Shown one piece after another: positions 27,100 to 37,166 of a DNA stretch of 64,000 nucleotides. Both the position numbers and the translations under genes were made by a program. This DNA comes from Thalassotalea sp. HSM 43 (lineage in GTDB: Bacteria > Pseudomonadota > Gammaproteobacteria > Enterobacterales > Alteromonadaceae). The stretch covers positions 434,001 through 498,000 of the forward strand of contig NZ_CP038493.1 of the NCBI RefSeq assembly GCF_004752005.1. The letters are read 5' to 3'. Position 1 is the stretch's first letter, and each line of letters begins with the position of its first letter. The notes beneath the pieces were generated by a model, which saw only the letters and a program-made list of their open reading frames with translations, did not search any database and was not told the DNA's origin.

Positions 27100-29772
27100 C
27101 TACTTTTTCTTACCAGACGATTTTTTCGACTTCGCTTTTTTGTCATCATGGGGTTGTTCATCTTCTTCTACTTCGGTATACGGGTGACCATAGAATGAAG
27201 CAATTAACACATCTTTTAATTCACTGATCAACGGATAACGCGGGTTGGCCGAGGTACACTGATCATCAAATGCTTCAACCGACAACTCATCTATGCGGCC
27301 GATAAAGTCCGACTCTGAGACACCAGCGAGTTGAATCGATTTTGGAATATCTAGCTGCTCTTTCATCTCCTCCATCCAAGCTAATAAACGCTCGATTTTA
27401 TCTGCGGTTTTATCGCCATCTTTGCTCAAGCCTAAATGATCGGCAACTTCAGCATAGCGACGACGCGCTTGCGGTCGAGAATACTGTGAAAACGCCGCTT
27501 GCTTGGTGGGATTATCCGTGGCGTTATAGCGCACCACATTGGATATCAATAAGGCGTTCGCCAAGCCGTGTGCTAAATGAAATTCAGCGCCGACTTTGTG
27601 CGCCATCGAATGACACACACCCAAGAAGGCATTAGCAAATGCGATACCGGCAATCGTCGCAGCATTATGCACTTTTTCTCGTGCGGTCGGATCATTAGCG
27701 CCATTTTGATACGCTGACGGCAAGTAATCTTTCAATAACCGCAAGGCTTGCAGCGCCTGACCATCAGAATATTCATTGGCTAGCACCGAGACATACGCTT
27801 CTAATGCGTGCGTAATGGCGTCATAACCGCCAAATGCGGTGAGGGACTTTGGCATATTCATTACTAAATTGGCGTCTACAATCGCCATATTTGGTGTTAA
27901 CTCGTAATCAGCCAGAGGGTATTTGGCGCCGGTTTCATCATCGGTAACGACCGCAAACGGCGTCACTTCTGATCCCGTGCCTGATGTTGTGGTAATACAC
28001 ACTAATTCGGCTTTCGCGCCCATTTTAGGGAACTTGTAAATACGTTTGCGAATATCCATAAAGCGCATCGCCAATTCTTCAAAGGCGGTGTCTGGATGTT
28101 CGTACATGACCCACATGATTTTTGCTGCATCCATTGGTGAGCCACCACCAAGAGCGATGATCACATCAGGCTGGAAGCTTGTCATTGCGCGTGCGCCACG
28201 CTTGACAATGGATAATGTAGGATCGGCTTCTACGTCGGAGAATATATGAGATTCAATGCCAAGATCTTTCAATATCGCGGTAATATCGTCGGTGTAACCG
28301 TTATTAAACAGGAATTTATCGGTAACGATAAAGGCACGCTGCTTACCCGATAAGTCCGATAATGCTATCGGCAAACTGCCTCGACGAAAATAAATGGATT
28401 TAGGTAACTTATGCCACAACATATTTTCAGCCCTTTTGGCGACGGTCTTTTTGTTGATAAGGTGTTTAGGCCCTACGTTTTCAGAAATAGAATTACCACC
28501 CCAAGAACCACAGCCTAAGGTTAAACTCGGCGCGATGTTAAAGTTATAGAGATCGCCAATACCACCGTGTGAGGTAGGAATATTAACCAGAATACGCGCG
28601 GTTTTCATTTTATCGCCAAAATAATTAATGCGATCTTTATTTAAGTCTTGGTCAGTGTATATCGCCGATGTATGGCCAATACCGCCAAGCTCAACCATAA
28701 CGCAGGCTTGGTCTACCGCATCTTTAAAACTTGATGCTTTAAATAAGCCCAAGGTTGGTGATAATTTTTCATGGGCAAAAGGGTCATCGAGACTAACGCG
28801 CTTACCTTCGCCAATTAAAATTTTGGTTTTTGCAGGTACCTTAATGCCCGCTAATTCGGCGATTTTCACCGCCGGTTGGCCAACAATAGCGGCGTTCAAG
28901 TTACCATCAATTAAAATGATGTCTCGAACTTTATCTGCTTCGGACTTACTCAGCACATAACCATCATGGGTAGCAAAACGCTCTTTCACCTGATCGTAGA
29001 CGTCATCCATAACGATCACCGCTTGCTCTGAGGCGCATACCACGCCATTATCGAAGGTTTTCGACATCAGCACAGAGGCAACGGCCCGCTTGATATCTGC
29101 GGTTTCATCAATGACCACCGGCACATTACCCGCACCGACACCTATGGCGGGTTTGCCCGATGAATACGCTGCTTTAACCATGCCTGGACCACCGGTTGCC
29201 AAAATCAGGTTTATATCATCATGGGTCATAAGTGCGTTAGATAATTCAACCGACGGCACATCAATCCAACCAATGATATCTTTTGGCGCACCTGCGGCAA
29301 CCGCTGCATCAAGCACAATTTTTGCCGCGTCATTGGTCGAAAACTTCGCTCTAGGGTGCGGTGAAAATACAATACCATTACGGGTTTTAAGGGAGATTAA
29401 GGCTTTAAAAATCGCCGTTGATGTTGGGTTGGTTGTTGGTACAATGCCACAGATCAAACCAACCGGCTCGGCAATTTCTATGGTGCCAAACTCTTCATTT
29501 TCCTCGAGAATGCCACAGGTTTTCTCATCTTTATATTTATTGTAAATAAATTCTGAAGCAAAATGATTTTTGATCACCTTATCTTCAATAATGCCCATAC
29601 CAGATTCTTCAACGGCTTTTTGCGCTAGCGGGATACGAGCATTATTGGCTGCCAAAGATGCAGCACGAAATATTTCATCCACCTGCTCTTGACTGTAATT
29701 GGCAAACTTCTTTTGAGCTGCCTTTACACGGGCAACCATGGCATTGAGTTCATCGATATTGCTAACCGGCAT
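27100..29772 (-). CDS. adhE: bifunctional acetaldehyde-CoA/alcohol dehydrogenase AdhE
   Basis: Reduces acetyl-CoA to ethanol in two NADH-dependent steps during fermentation; forms spirosomes in E. coli. The N-terminal ALDH half (residues 1-440) has catalytic Cys246 in DNGVVCASEQAV, the same number as in E. coli. The C-terminal iron-dependent ADH half (450-870) has GGGSPMDAAK and the metal-binding His-containing segments HALEAYVSV, GVCHSMAHKVG and FHLAHGLANALL. It has 890 residues plus a basic, Lys/Ser-rich tail (EDEQPHDDKKAKSKKSSGKKK region) typical of marine homologues. It is monocistronic, with a terminator shared with ychF. Confidence 0.97.
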   Translation of the reverse strand: MPVSNIDELNAMVARVKAAQKKFANYSQEQVDEIFRAASLAANNARIPLAQKAVEESGMGIIEDKVIKNHFASEFIYNKYKDEKTCGILEENEEFGTIEIAEPVGLICGIVPTTNPTSTAIFKALISLKTRNGIVFSPHPRAKFSTNDAAKIVLDAAVAAGAPKDIIGWIDVPSVELSNALMTHDDINLILATGGPGMVKAAYSSGKPAIGVGAGNVPVVIDETADIKRAVASVLMSKTFDNGVVCASEQAVIVMDDVYDQVKERFATHDGYVLSKSEADKVRDIILIDGNLNAAIVGQPAVKIAELAGIKVPAKTKILIGEGKRVSLDDPFAHEKLSPTLGLFKASSFKDAVDQACVMVELGGIGHTSAIYTDQDLNKDRINYFGDKMKTARILVNIPTSHGGIGDLYNFNIAPSLTLGCGSWGGNSISENVGPKHLINKKTVAKRAENMLWHKLPKSIYFRRGSLPIALSDLSGKQRAFIVTDKFLFNNGYTDDITAILKDLGIESHIFSDVEADPTLSIVKRGARAMTSFQPDVIIALGGGSPMDAAKIMWVMYEHPDTAFEELAMRFMDIRKRIYKFPKMGAKAELVCITTTSGTGSEVTPFAVVTDDETGAKYPLADYELTPNMAIVDANLVMNMPKSLTAFGGYDAITHALEAYVSVLANEYSDGQALQALRLLKDYLPSAYQNGANDPTAREKVHNAATIAGIAFANAFLGVCHSMAHKVGAEFHLAHGLANALLISNVVRYNATDNPTKQAAFSQYSRPQARRRYAEVADHLGLSKDGDKTADKIERLLAWMEEMKEQLDIPKSIQLAGVSESDFIGRIDELSVEAFDDQCTSANPRYPLISELKDVLIASFYGHPYTEVEEDEQPHDDKKAKSKKSSGKKK

Positions 29773-29871
29773 GAGGCCTCCATGGGTTAATATTATTTGT
29801 CGACTTAAACAAAAGTGTTCTTTAAATATAATGAAAATTCATAAAACTGCCTGTTCATTTACCATGAAAAT

Positions 29872-29900
29872 AAAAAAACCGGCTAAATGCCGGTTTCTTT
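29872..29900 (-). terminator. rho-independent terminator of the DUF6174-like lipoprotein gene
   Basis: AAAAAAACCGGC-TAAAT-GCCGGTTTCTTT. Read on the minus strand it follows the lipoprotein stop by 29 bases. Confidence 0.75.
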
Positions 29901-29928
29901 AATTGATGATGTCATGCCCAAAGCCGCA

Positions 29929-30711
29929 CTATAACGGCTCACTCTCTAAGTAAAACGTACCTATGGCATCACGTAAACCGCACGCCATGGATTTCGCGTC
30001 GATATCTAATACTTTACTTACATAGCCTGGTGCGGTGATGCTTATCTCACCGGTTAATGGTGCGTTTTCGCTGCTTTGTATAGACGCGTTATAGGCGCAA
30101 CTGTCATCATTTAGTTGTGGTGAAACAAAGGTTTCAATCAAGGTGCCATAGTCTTTGTTGCGCAAACTGACCTCAGTCTCACAACTGAGAACTTTACCGC
30201 TATGTAAATCGATAACCCGCAGTCGATAGACAGGGCTTATTACCGGGTTGCATACATACACGCCATTATCCGGCATGGTCATATTGGTAATGGACAAACT
30301 GTATTCGTCATCAACTGCGTCTTCATAACGATCTACGTAGACATAGGTTGGGTAACCATAGGTCTCGTCGTACTCAATATCAATGGCATCGACGCTGCCA
30401 ATTTCTTGTTCAAGAAAATCAAACAACTGATTAATTGATGCCAGCCAAGCACGTTGTTGGTCTGCATCAACGAATTGCAGACTTTCGTTGTTGTAGCGAA
30501 TCACCTCACTACCGCGCTGCTCGACACTAAACGAGGTATTGCCAAAACAAAAGCAGCTTAAATCAATATCGAACGCGTATTGATCGATTTGTTGACTCTC
30601 CCACTTTTGTCGATTGTTTTTTAATTTAGATAGGTCTTGCGATTGGTCATCGCCGCCACAAGCCATAAGAGTCGTAGCTAAGATTGGTAGCATCCATTTT
30701 ACCAGGGTCAT
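29929..30711 (-). CDS. hypothetical lipoprotein, DUF6174-like
   Basis: A 260-residue predicted lipoprotein: signal peptide MTLVKWMLPILATTLMACGGD with lipobox LMAC and Cys18. Residues 38-120 show the pattern KWESQQIDQYAFDIDLSCFCFG, then later AIDIEYDETYGYPTYVYVDR, which resembles DUF6174 domains (a W..Q.I..Y......C.C start and a YG.P..I/V.D end). The second half (130-260) has several Cys and a carboxypeptidase-regulatory-like beta pattern (APLTGEISITAPGYVSKV). Function is unknown and the domain call is from memory of the pattern only. It stands alone between adhE and the cold-shock gene. Confidence 0.62.
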   Translation of the reverse strand: MTLVKWMLPILATTLMACGGDDQSQDLSKLKNNRQKWESQQIDQYAFDIDLSCFCFGNTSFSVEQRGSEVIRYNNESLQFVDADQQRAWLASINQLFDFLEQEIGSVDAIDIEYDETYGYPTYVYVDRYEDAVDDEYSLSITNMTMPDNGVYVCNPVISPVYRLRVIDLHSGKVLSCETEVSLRNKDYGTLIETFVSPQLNDDSCAYNASIQSSENAPLTGEISITAPGYVSKVLDIDAKSMACGLRDAIGTFYLESEPL

Positions 30712-30760
30712 TTTAATTCCTTTTAACTGTTGTTATTTTATTAGCCGCTAATAGCATGTT

Positions 30761-30799
30761 AAAAAAAACGGGTGATTAGCTGTGCTAATCACCCGTTTT
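30761..30799 (-). terminator. strong terminator of the cold-shock gene
   Basis: A 13-bp perfect stem ACGGGTGATTAGC / GCTAATCACCCGT with a three-base loop. An A-run on the plus strand gives the T-run on the minus strand. It lies 19 bases after the csp stop. Confidence 0.92.
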
Positions 30800-30817
30800 C
30801 ACAAATTAATCGAGTGA

Positions 30818-31027
30818 TTAAAGTGGTTTAACGTTTTCCGCTTGAGGACCTTTTTGGCCTTGAGTTACTTCAAACTCAACCTGCTGACCATCAGTAAGAG
30901 TACGACGACCAGTACCTTGGATAGCGCGGAAGTGAACGAATACGTCTGGACCGCTTTCTTGAACGATAAAACCAAAACCTTTTTCGTCATTGAACCATTT
31001 TACTGAACCAGTTTTTACATCTGACAT
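30818..31027 (-). CDS. cold-shock domain protein (CspA family)
   Basis: A 69-residue single-stranded nucleic-acid chaperone. The cold-shock domain fills the protein: [17 protein letters not shown] with RNP1 (KGFGFI, near residues 15-20), then [11 protein letters not shown] with RNP2 (VFVHF, near 29-33). It ends in AENVKPL. Which csp paralogue it is cannot be decided from sequence. A good ribosome binding site (TAGGAAAAA) precedes the ATG. The upstream 440 bases hold no other minus-strand gene, which fits the long leader usual for cold-inducible csp genes. Confidence 0.95.
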   Translation of the reverse strand: MSDVKTGSVKWFNDEKGFGFIVQESGPDVFVHFRAIQGTGRRTLTDGQQVEFEVTQGQKGPQAENVKPL

Positions 31028-31392
31028 AATTTTTTCCTAAATATTTAAAAGTTTGTGGGTAAGCATTGTTGCCTGTCCCTATTGTAGCTTTGTAGATGTT
31101 ACAGTTTTATGTCGAGATGGTGGTACGCGTGTACTTACTTAAACGATACTTTCTGAGTTAAATCAATTATCTAGTTATAAACCAGATAAGCATTTTGCGG
31201 TTAACTCTGATCGCTTAAGGTATAAATTTCGAAATAAAGGCGAAGCATTTGCAAAACTCGAACTTTACTATACGTCATTGTGTTGTCAATTCAAGCAATT
31301 TATTGAAATTTCATGATAATTTCACAATCGATGATTGCTCGCAATGTATTGATTTAACAGGGAAACAGAACAACTGTACAAATTTCAACCAA
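31028..31392 (-). other. intergenic stretch, probable csp leader and promoter region
   Basis: About 365 bases with no open frame. It probably contains the csp promoter and a long 5' untranslated leader on the minus strand, as is common in the family. A TTGACA box on the minus strand (near 31288-31293) exists, but no well-spaced -10 follows, so I do not define a promoter. Nothing else recognised. Confidence 0.4.
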
Positions 31393-31424
31393 CAAAAAAG
31401 GCGACCAAAAATCGCCTTTTTTTA
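31393..31424 (-). terminator. rho-independent terminator of the acyl-CoA synthetase gene
   Basis: AAAAAAGGCGA-CCAAAAA-TCGCCTTTTTTT, 43 bases beyond the stop of the minus-strand synthetase gene. Confidence 0.85.
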
Positions 31425-31467
31425 AGCTAAAACAACGGAACATTTTATGTTCAATCAAAACAAGACA

Positions 31468-33114
31468 CTAGTCTTCAACAACCACCTTATCTTGGCCTTT
31501 GGCAGGCAGTTTTGGTGTATATATCTCTTCAATCTGGGTACGCTTTAATTTCAATGTTGGCGTTAACAACTCATTTTCCGTGGTCCAGCCGTCTTTACAT
31601 ATGTATAGGTAATCTAGACGCTGATGAGATTCCAGTTCTTCATTAACCTCATTTAAGGTATCAATTAATGATTGCTTCACGCTGCCGTGATTGATATCAA
31701 TGCCTTCCGATAAAACCACCAACGCAAGCGGTTGTGGACGACCGTAGCCAATGACGCAGACTTGCTCAATTTGCACATTTTTAGCCAGCATACGTTCGAT
31801 AGGAACGGGCACCACATATTTACCTTTTGCGGTCTTAAATTGCTCTTTTATGCGGCCGATAATTTGAAAAGCACCATCCTCGGTCATCTTGCCTTTATCG
31901 CCAGTTCGGAACCAACCATCAACAAAAGACTCTTGTGTCGCCTTGCTGTTTCGATAGTATTCTTTGGTCACGGCATCACCGCGAATCAACACTTCGCCAT
32001 CATCTGACAACGACATTTCAACGCATTGCGCCGGACGACCTATGGTGCCCAGTAATTTGCGCTCAAAAGGCAGGTTGCCACAGGAGAAACCTGATGTTTC
32101 GGTCATTCCCCAGCCTTCGCCAATAGGCATGCCAATTTTATAGAACCATTCCAGTACGGCGACCGATATCGGCGCCGAGCCGCTGGCAAACACGCGACAT
32201 TGGTCTAAGCCCAACTGGCTGCGGATTTTCTTCGCCACCATATTGCCAATAAATGGCATTGCCAACAGGAAATTAAGTTTTGTCGGTGGCAGTTTAGCCA
32301 ATATTTGTGATTGGAACTTAGTCCATAGACGAGGTACTGAGACAAAAAACGTTGGTCGACAATATTTTACGTTTTCAATAAAGGTATCCAACGACTCAAC
32401 AAAATAAACCGCAAAGCCTTTTTCTATTGCCGTCATCTCAATCACACAGCGTTCGGTGATATGCGCTAAAGGCAAATATGACACCACACGATCATCTTTA
32501 TTGGCATTAATAACTTTAATCGTTCCTTGCCCTGCAGAGGCTAGGTTTTTGTAACTTATTACCGCACCTTTTGGTGCACCGGTTGTGCCCGATGTGTAAA
32601 CTATCGACATGGTGTCTTCAATATCGGCTTGGTGCAATTCTGCCAATGGCTGATGCTCTTGTAAAATGGCATCGACGTCAAAATCACAATCGACACCATT
32701 GTTGTAGCACTCACCAAATGAAATGGTATGACACTCTTCCGCTTTGGCCGCTTTTACTGCTTTTGCATCATCTAAAGGACCAATAAACAAGGCTCGCATA
32801 TCAGAATGCTCAGCCACATAGGTAATGGTGCTCGCACCTGCCGTCGCGTAGATTGGCACGCTGATCATGCCAGCCATCATAATAGCCAAATCAGCAATAA
32901 ACCACTGAGCGCAGTTTTTCGACAAAATGCCGATGCGATCGCCCTTTTGGTACCCTTGAGCATGTAAAAAGGTGGCGATTATGCGGGCTTGTCGCTCGGT
33001 TTCGGCGAAGCTGAATTCACGATATTCGCCTTTGACAGGTTGATGCAAAAATATTTGCTGTGGACGCTCTTGAGCGTGGCCAAGAAAATGACTTAACGGC
33101 GTTTGATATTGCAT
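31468..33114 (-). CDS. long-chain acyl-CoA synthetase-like AMP-binding protein
   Basis: Adenylate-forming enzyme that probably activates a fatty acid to its CoA thioester. The 548-residue sequence has the P-loop-like AMP motif YTSGTTGAPKGAVIS (near residues 172-186), LPLAHITERCV, the core GEGWGMTETSGF (near 335-346), the hinge motif DGWFRTGDKGKMTEDG (near 404-419), and GRIKEQFKTAKGKYVVP with the catalytic-lysine region. The family is closer to the eukaryote-like FAA/ACSL group than to FadD. No transmembrane segment is visible. It stands alone downstream of truC (minus strand), 117 bases away. Confidence 0.88.
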   Translation of the reverse strand: MQYQTPLSHFLGHAQERPQQIFLHQPVKGEYREFSFAETERQARIIATFLHAQGYQKGDRIGILSKNCAQWFIADLAIMMAGMISVPIYATAGASTITYVAEHSDMRALFIGPLDDAKAVKAAKAEECHTISFGECYNNGVDCDFDVDAILQEHQPLAELHQADIEDTMSIVYTSGTTGAPKGAVISYKNLASAGQGTIKVINANKDDRVVSYLPLAHITERCVIEMTAIEKGFAVYFVESLDTFIENVKYCRPTFFVSVPRLWTKFQSQILAKLPPTKLNFLLAMPFIGNMVAKKIRSQLGLDQCRVFASGSAPISVAVLEWFYKIGMPIGEGWGMTETSGFSCGNLPFERKLLGTIGRPAQCVEMSLSDDGEVLIRGDAVTKEYYRNSKATQESFVDGWFRTGDKGKMTEDGAFQIIGRIKEQFKTAKGKYVVPVPIERMLAKNVQIEQVCVIGYGRPQPLALVVLSEGIDINHGSVKQSLIDTLNEVNEELESHQRLDYLYICKDGWTTENELLTPTLKLKRTQIEEIYTPKLPAKGQDKVVVED

Positions 33115-33231
33115 ATTAGGTTCGTTTATTGTGAGTTATGAATTTAGTATATGGAAAAATAACTCAATAACAAAGACTTAATTTGTTCTGCAAAAGACTA
33201 TCGAAGGCCGCAATGCGACACGTATATCGCC

Positions 33232-34062
33232 TTAAAAGAAAGACAGCCAGTCCAGTTCAACAAAAAGTTTTCGCCATTGCTCATCAAGTGGTGCTTCAAT
33301 CGTCACTAACTGCTTACTGTGTGGGTGCTCAAACGACAATACTTTGGCATGCAACATCAGGCGGTTAATGGCAAAATGCTCACGAAAAAATGGGTTTTGT
33401 TTGTTATCGCCATAGTTGATATCGCCAATGATGGGATGTCGAAGGTGAGCTAGGTGGCGACGAATTTGATGACGTCTGCCAGTATGCGGGCTTAATTCAA
33501 GCAAAGAATATCGCACACTAGGGTACTTGCCTACAGCAATATCTAAGGTTGCAGTGGCTAATCGACGAAAGTCTGTTTGTGCCTGTTTTTCCGCCGCCTC
33601 TGCATTGGCGTACTTATCGCCAATCTTATCCAGCTTCTCTTTCAACGGATAATCGATATGACCACTTTGCGGCGCATGACCTCGACTTACGGCGAGATAT
33701 TGCTTGTCCATTTTCTTGTCCATGAACGCCTGCCCCATTAAACGGGCGGTCTGTTGATCAAGTGCAAACAGCAACACCCCAGAAGTCGGCCGGTCTAAGC
33801 GATGCAATGGATATACGTATTGGCCAACCAAATCACGTACCAACTGTAAGGCAAAGTATTTTTGGTCACGGTCCAGGTAGGAGCGATGCACGAATAAGCC
33901 GCTCGGTTTATTAACGGCCACCAGATATTCATCCTGATAGAGGATATCGAGTTTTGGTGCATCTTCGTCTACCGCTTGGTTTTGCTCATCAAGCTGTTGT
34001 TTATCAAATAGGTCGGTCATTCGCTTATCAAGTGGTTCTTTGCTGTTATTTATACAGGGCAT
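33232..34062 (-). CDS. truC: tRNA pseudouridine(65) synthase TruC
   Basis: RluA-family enzyme that isomerises U65 in tRNA. Motif II with the catalytic Asp, PLHRLDRPTSGVLLFAL, is near residues 84-100. The N-terminal block LDILYQDEYLVAVNKPSGLFVHRS and the C-terminal block SPHTGRRHQIRRHLAHLRHPIIGD match TruC closely. The start is uncertain: the first ATG (34062) gives a non-conserved 37-residue leader, a second Met (MTDLFDK, 34020) is possible, and neither has a good ribosome binding site. Divergent from DUF3549 and DUF3301, its usual neighbours in related bacteria. Confidence 0.93.
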   Translation of the reverse strand: MPCINNSKEPLDKRMTDLFDKQQLDEQNQAVDEDAPKLDILYQDEYLVAVNKPSGLFVHRSYLDRDQKYFALQLVRDLVGQYVYPLHRLDRPTSGVLLFALDQQTARLMGQAFMDKKMDKQYLAVSRGHAPQSGHIDYPLKEKLDKIGDKYANAEAAEKQAQTDFRRLATATLDIAVGKYPSVRYSLLELSPHTGRRHQIRRHLAHLRHPIIGDINYGDNKQNPFFREHFAINRLMLHAKVLSFEHPHSKQLVTIEAPLDEQWRKLFVELDWLSFF

Positions 34063-34122
34063 TTATTATAATGCGCGGCATTGAAATTAAAAACGTAAAC
34101 TTTGATTATCCTGTAGGGCTGT

Positions 34123-35199
34123 ATGAGCGAACAATCATCCACCAAAAAAGACACCATTGATACCATTTCTGAATTATTGCAATTAAGTGGCTGCCAATAT
34201 CGAATCTATGATTTGGGTCGCAAAGTCAGCAAAATGAGTAAGCAAGACTTTGAAAAAGTGGAACAAGCGATGCAACCCTATCCGTTCCCAATACAGGGTC
34301 ATGCCATGTTTGCCTTGGTGTTTTGGCAAAAAGCGCAAACCACACCATACATTTGGTTTGTGAAATTACCGCTGGATGAACGTGGTTTATTAAATCAAGG
34401 TTCCCGAAATCATTATTTAGCCATCATTCTCGATGCCTTGGGCAAGGATCTAACGCAAGATCCAAGTGAAAAACAGGAAGAGTTGTTACAGGCTAACCCT
34501 TACAACTTTACCCCAACACAATACAAGCTTGCTTCGCTTAATGCGGTGGTGAAGCGCGACTTAAAACAGAGTGCCTCGCAATATTATGAACATTGTCAGT
34601 TGTACATGTCTGGCAAACTTGGTTTTGCAGAATGGCAAGGTGTTGCGGTACAAGGCATATGTGATTTTGCCGCTCGTATTAACGACAATAACAACAGCCA
34701 ATTGCTTATCAATGCGTTAAACAAATTGCCAAGCGAGGTGCTTACACCGTTATGCTCGGCATTAGAAAACCAGCAATTTGATATTCATTTATTACAGGCC
34801 TTTATCGAACAAGCCAATAACGAGCTAGACCGCAGTGACGTCAATGTACAACGTCTTGCCGATTTGCTCAGAGCAGTGAGTGATCATAACCAACACCCAC
34901 AAGTAATCGCTTTAGCGCAACGTATTTTAGCTGCCGATGTCAGTAATGATTTGAATTTATTGTTAACCTTTACCGGCAAAGCCTGGGGTCTACTCGCGGA
35001 CAACGAGCGTTTATTGCAGTATCTGGAAAACGTCAGCAGCCATCTCGAACAAGATGTATTTTCAGCTGTTTTTCAAGACCTTGTTGCAATCCCAACAATT
35101 CGCCCATATGTATTACAATGTCTGCGTTCGCCACAACGCAGTGACAATTTGGTTAACGCTATCGGTGCCATTTTTGCCGCCGTTCAAAATAAGAAATAA
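34123..35199 (+). CDS. DUF3549 family protein
   Basis: A 358-residue soluble protein with no signal peptide or catalytic motif. The sequence begins with SELLQLSGCQYRIYDLGRKV, then FPFPIQGHAMFALVFWQ-type blocks (here PYPFPIQGHAMFALVFWQ, residues 52-69) and IWFVKLPLDERGLL, which I recognise as DUF3549. The C-terminal two-thirds are helical and HEAT-like. Function is unknown. Proteins of this family are usually encoded next to DUF3301 and truC, as here; DUF3301 starts 35 bases downstream. Confidence 0.85.
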   Translation: MSEQSSTKKDTIDTISELLQLSGCQYRIYDLGRKVSKMSKQDFEKVEQAMQPYPFPIQGHAMFALVFWQKAQTTPYIWFVKLPLDERGLLNQGSRNHYLAIILDALGKDLTQDPSEKQEELLQANPYNFTPTQYKLASLNAVVKRDLKQSASQYYEHCQLYMSGKLGFAEWQGVAVQGICDFAARINDNNNSQLLINALNKLPSEVLTPLCSALENQQFDIHLLQAFIEQANNELDRSDVNVQRLADLLRAVSDHNQHPQVIALAQRILAADVSNDLNLLLTFTGKAWGLLADNERLLQYLENVSSHLEQDVFSAVFQDLVAIPTIRPYVLQCLRSPQRSDNLVNAIGAIFAAVQNKK

Positions 35200-35234
35200 C
35201 CCATTTTAATGGCAACAAAAGAGTAACGCATCAC

Positions 35235-35540
35235 ATGGTATTGTCTGACATTTATTTACTTCTAGGCCTGTTCTTACTGGTTTGGTACATTTGGTTTAGT
35301 CGAGAAATCGCCGAAATAGCGCGCAATAAATGTCAACAATACTGCGAGCAACATGGCTTGCAGTTTATCAGTATTGCTCGTACCAAAACCCGCATTCGTT
35401 TCTCAAAACGCCAAGGTTTGTACATTCACGCTGAATACTTATTTGAGTTCAGCGGTGACGGTGAAAGCGCTTATGCAGGTACGTTAATCATGCACAGCAA
35501 AAAAGTCGCCGCTTTTGACCTGCCACCATACAAAGTCTGA
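35235..35540 (+). CDS. DUF3301 family membrane protein
   Basis: A 101-residue protein with one N-terminal transmembrane helix (residues 5-22, LLGLFLLVWYIWF), then a cytoplasmic part. ARNKCQQYCEQHGLQF holds two Cys, and TKTRIRFSKRQGLYIHAEYLFEFSGDG is a family mark. Function is unknown. Likely co-transcribed with the DUF3549 gene 35 bases upstream. Confidence 0.85.
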   Translation: MVLSDIYLLLGLFLLVWYIWFSREIAEIARNKCQQYCEQHGLQFISIARTKTRIRFSKRQGLYIHAEYLFEFSGDGESAYAGTLIMHSKKVAAFDLPPYKV

Positions 35541-35678
35541 TCAGCCGCTGTTATCCCTCTAATTAGCACAACTAGCGCTGGTTTATTTGCAAGTAAACTG
35601 CTGTTAACTTGATGTTAATCAATATTTAGACGCATAATTATTGGCAAGCTAAAGTCTGTAAAACAGCGAGGGCTTGCT

Positions 35679-37166
35679 ATGGGACAAAATGTACCTAACA
35701 CCACTTTTCAACGCCAGGATTTTGAACAATTCAGGCTCGAGCTGTATCGTCAACTGGATCAATTAAAAGACATTCTGGCTACGCCAAACTTTGGCCAACA
35801 ACGTCATAAACTTGGCGCAGAGCTTGAGCTGTACTTAATTGATGAAAACGCTCAGGCGAGTCCAAGTAATCAAGCGGTATTGCAAAAACTGTCTGATCCG
35901 CAATGCCAATATGAATTGAATCAATATAATTTAGAGATCAATTTATCGGCATTCGATCTCGATAAAACCCCTCTGTTTCACCTAAAAGATGAGTTACAAC
36001 AAAAGCTCGCCAATCTTGCCGAGGTCAATAAGCAGCTCGGTATCAGCGCCTTGCCTATCGGTATATTACCAACCTTAAATGACAGCGACTTATGTGCTCA
36101 ATGGATGACACCTTTGGGTCGCTACCATTGCTTATCTCGACAATTGATGAGCCAACGCGGTAGCGACTTTCACATTAAAATTAATGGTGATGAGCCATTA
36201 GATATGCGCTTAGCCGATATAAGTGCAGAAGGTGCCAATACCTCATTACAAATTCATTTGATGACATCACCAGAGCGTTTTACCCGAGTGTTTAATGCGG
36301 CGCAATTAACCCTGCCGTTAGTTACCGCAATCAGTGCCAACTCGCCGACATTTTTAGGGCGACAATTGTGGGATGAAACCCGCATCGCCTTATTTAAGCA
36401 GTCCATTGATGTACGTCATAACAATGCCTTATTACCAAACGAGCCGGCTCGAGTCAGTTACGGTTACGGTTGGCTGCGCAACAATGTTTGGGATCTATTT
36501 GCTGAAGCGGTCGCCTTATACCCGCCGATTATTCCTCTGCGCGACGCCTCTGAACCGATAAATGGTTCACCACAGCATTTACCTAAATTAGCTGAGCTTG
36601 GTTTGCATATGGGCACGCTTTGGCCATGGCATAGACCGGTTTATGATCATCATAATAACGGTCATATGCGCATTGAATTTCGCGCCATCGCCTCCGGCCC
36701 TACGGTGGATGATATGCTCGCCAATGCCGCCTTAGCGATTGGTTTAGCAGAAGGCTTGGCTGATGATGTCGATGAGATTATTGCCCTAATGCCATTTAAA
36801 TACGCCGAACATAATTTCTATCGTGCCGCACAATTTGGGCTTGATGCGAAAATATTATGGCCGTTACATCACAAGTATCAATTGCAAACCGTGTCGATTG
36901 AACAGGTTATCGAGTCGATGTTAACCACGGCACGTAAAGGACTAAGACGTATTGGTATTAGCGCCGATGAAAGCAATTATTTTATGTCCATTATCGAGCA
37001 ACGTTTAGATAGCGGGTTAACCGGTGCTCGATGGCAACGACAAACGTTGCAGCACTATCGACAAACAATGAGTAACGATGCGGCATTAAAGGCGATGGTA
37101 TTGGCTTATCAACGCAACTATCAAAGTGGCAACAACTTGTGCCAGTGGGAGCGACCATGGCAATAG
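35679..37166 (+). CDS. glutamate-cysteine ligase family 2 (GCS2-type) carboxylate-amine ligase
   Basis: An ATP-dependent ligase of the GCS2 superfamily, which joins Glu through its gamma-carboxylate to an amine or Cys. The 495-residue protein shows KLGAELELYLIDENAQ (metal-binding Glu residues, near 44-59), NQYNLEINLSAFDL, GSDFHIKINGDEP, GANTSLQIHLM and MRIEFRAIASGPTVDD (near 328-343). It is longer than YbdK-type proteins (about 370). The true amine substrate is unknown. Its stop overlaps by ten bases the start of an aspartoacylase-family hydrolase, so the two products probably act on related gamma-glutamyl or N-acyl compounds. Confidence 0.82.
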   Translation: MGQNVPNTTFQRQDFEQFRLELYRQLDQLKDILATPNFGQQRHKLGAELELYLIDENAQASPSNQAVLQKLSDPQCQYELNQYNLEINLSAFDLDKTPLFHLKDELQQKLANLAEVNKQLGISALPIGILPTLNDSDLCAQWMTPLGRYHCLSRQLMSQRGSDFHIKINGDEPLDMRLADISAEGANTSLQIHLMTSPERFTRVFNAAQLTLPLVTAISANSPTFLGRQLWDETRIALFKQSIDVRHNNALLPNEPARVSYGYGWLRNNVWDLFAEAVALYPPIIPLRDASEPINGSPQHLPKLAELGLHMGTLWPWHRPVYDHHNNGHMRIEFRAIASGPTVDDMLANAALAIGLAEGLADDVDEIIALMPFKYAEHNFYRAAQFGLDAKILWPLHHKYQLQTVSIEQVIESMLTTARKGLRRIGISADESNYFMSIIEQRLDSGLTGARWQRQTLQHYRQTMSNDAALKAMVLAYQRNYQSGNNLCQWERPWQ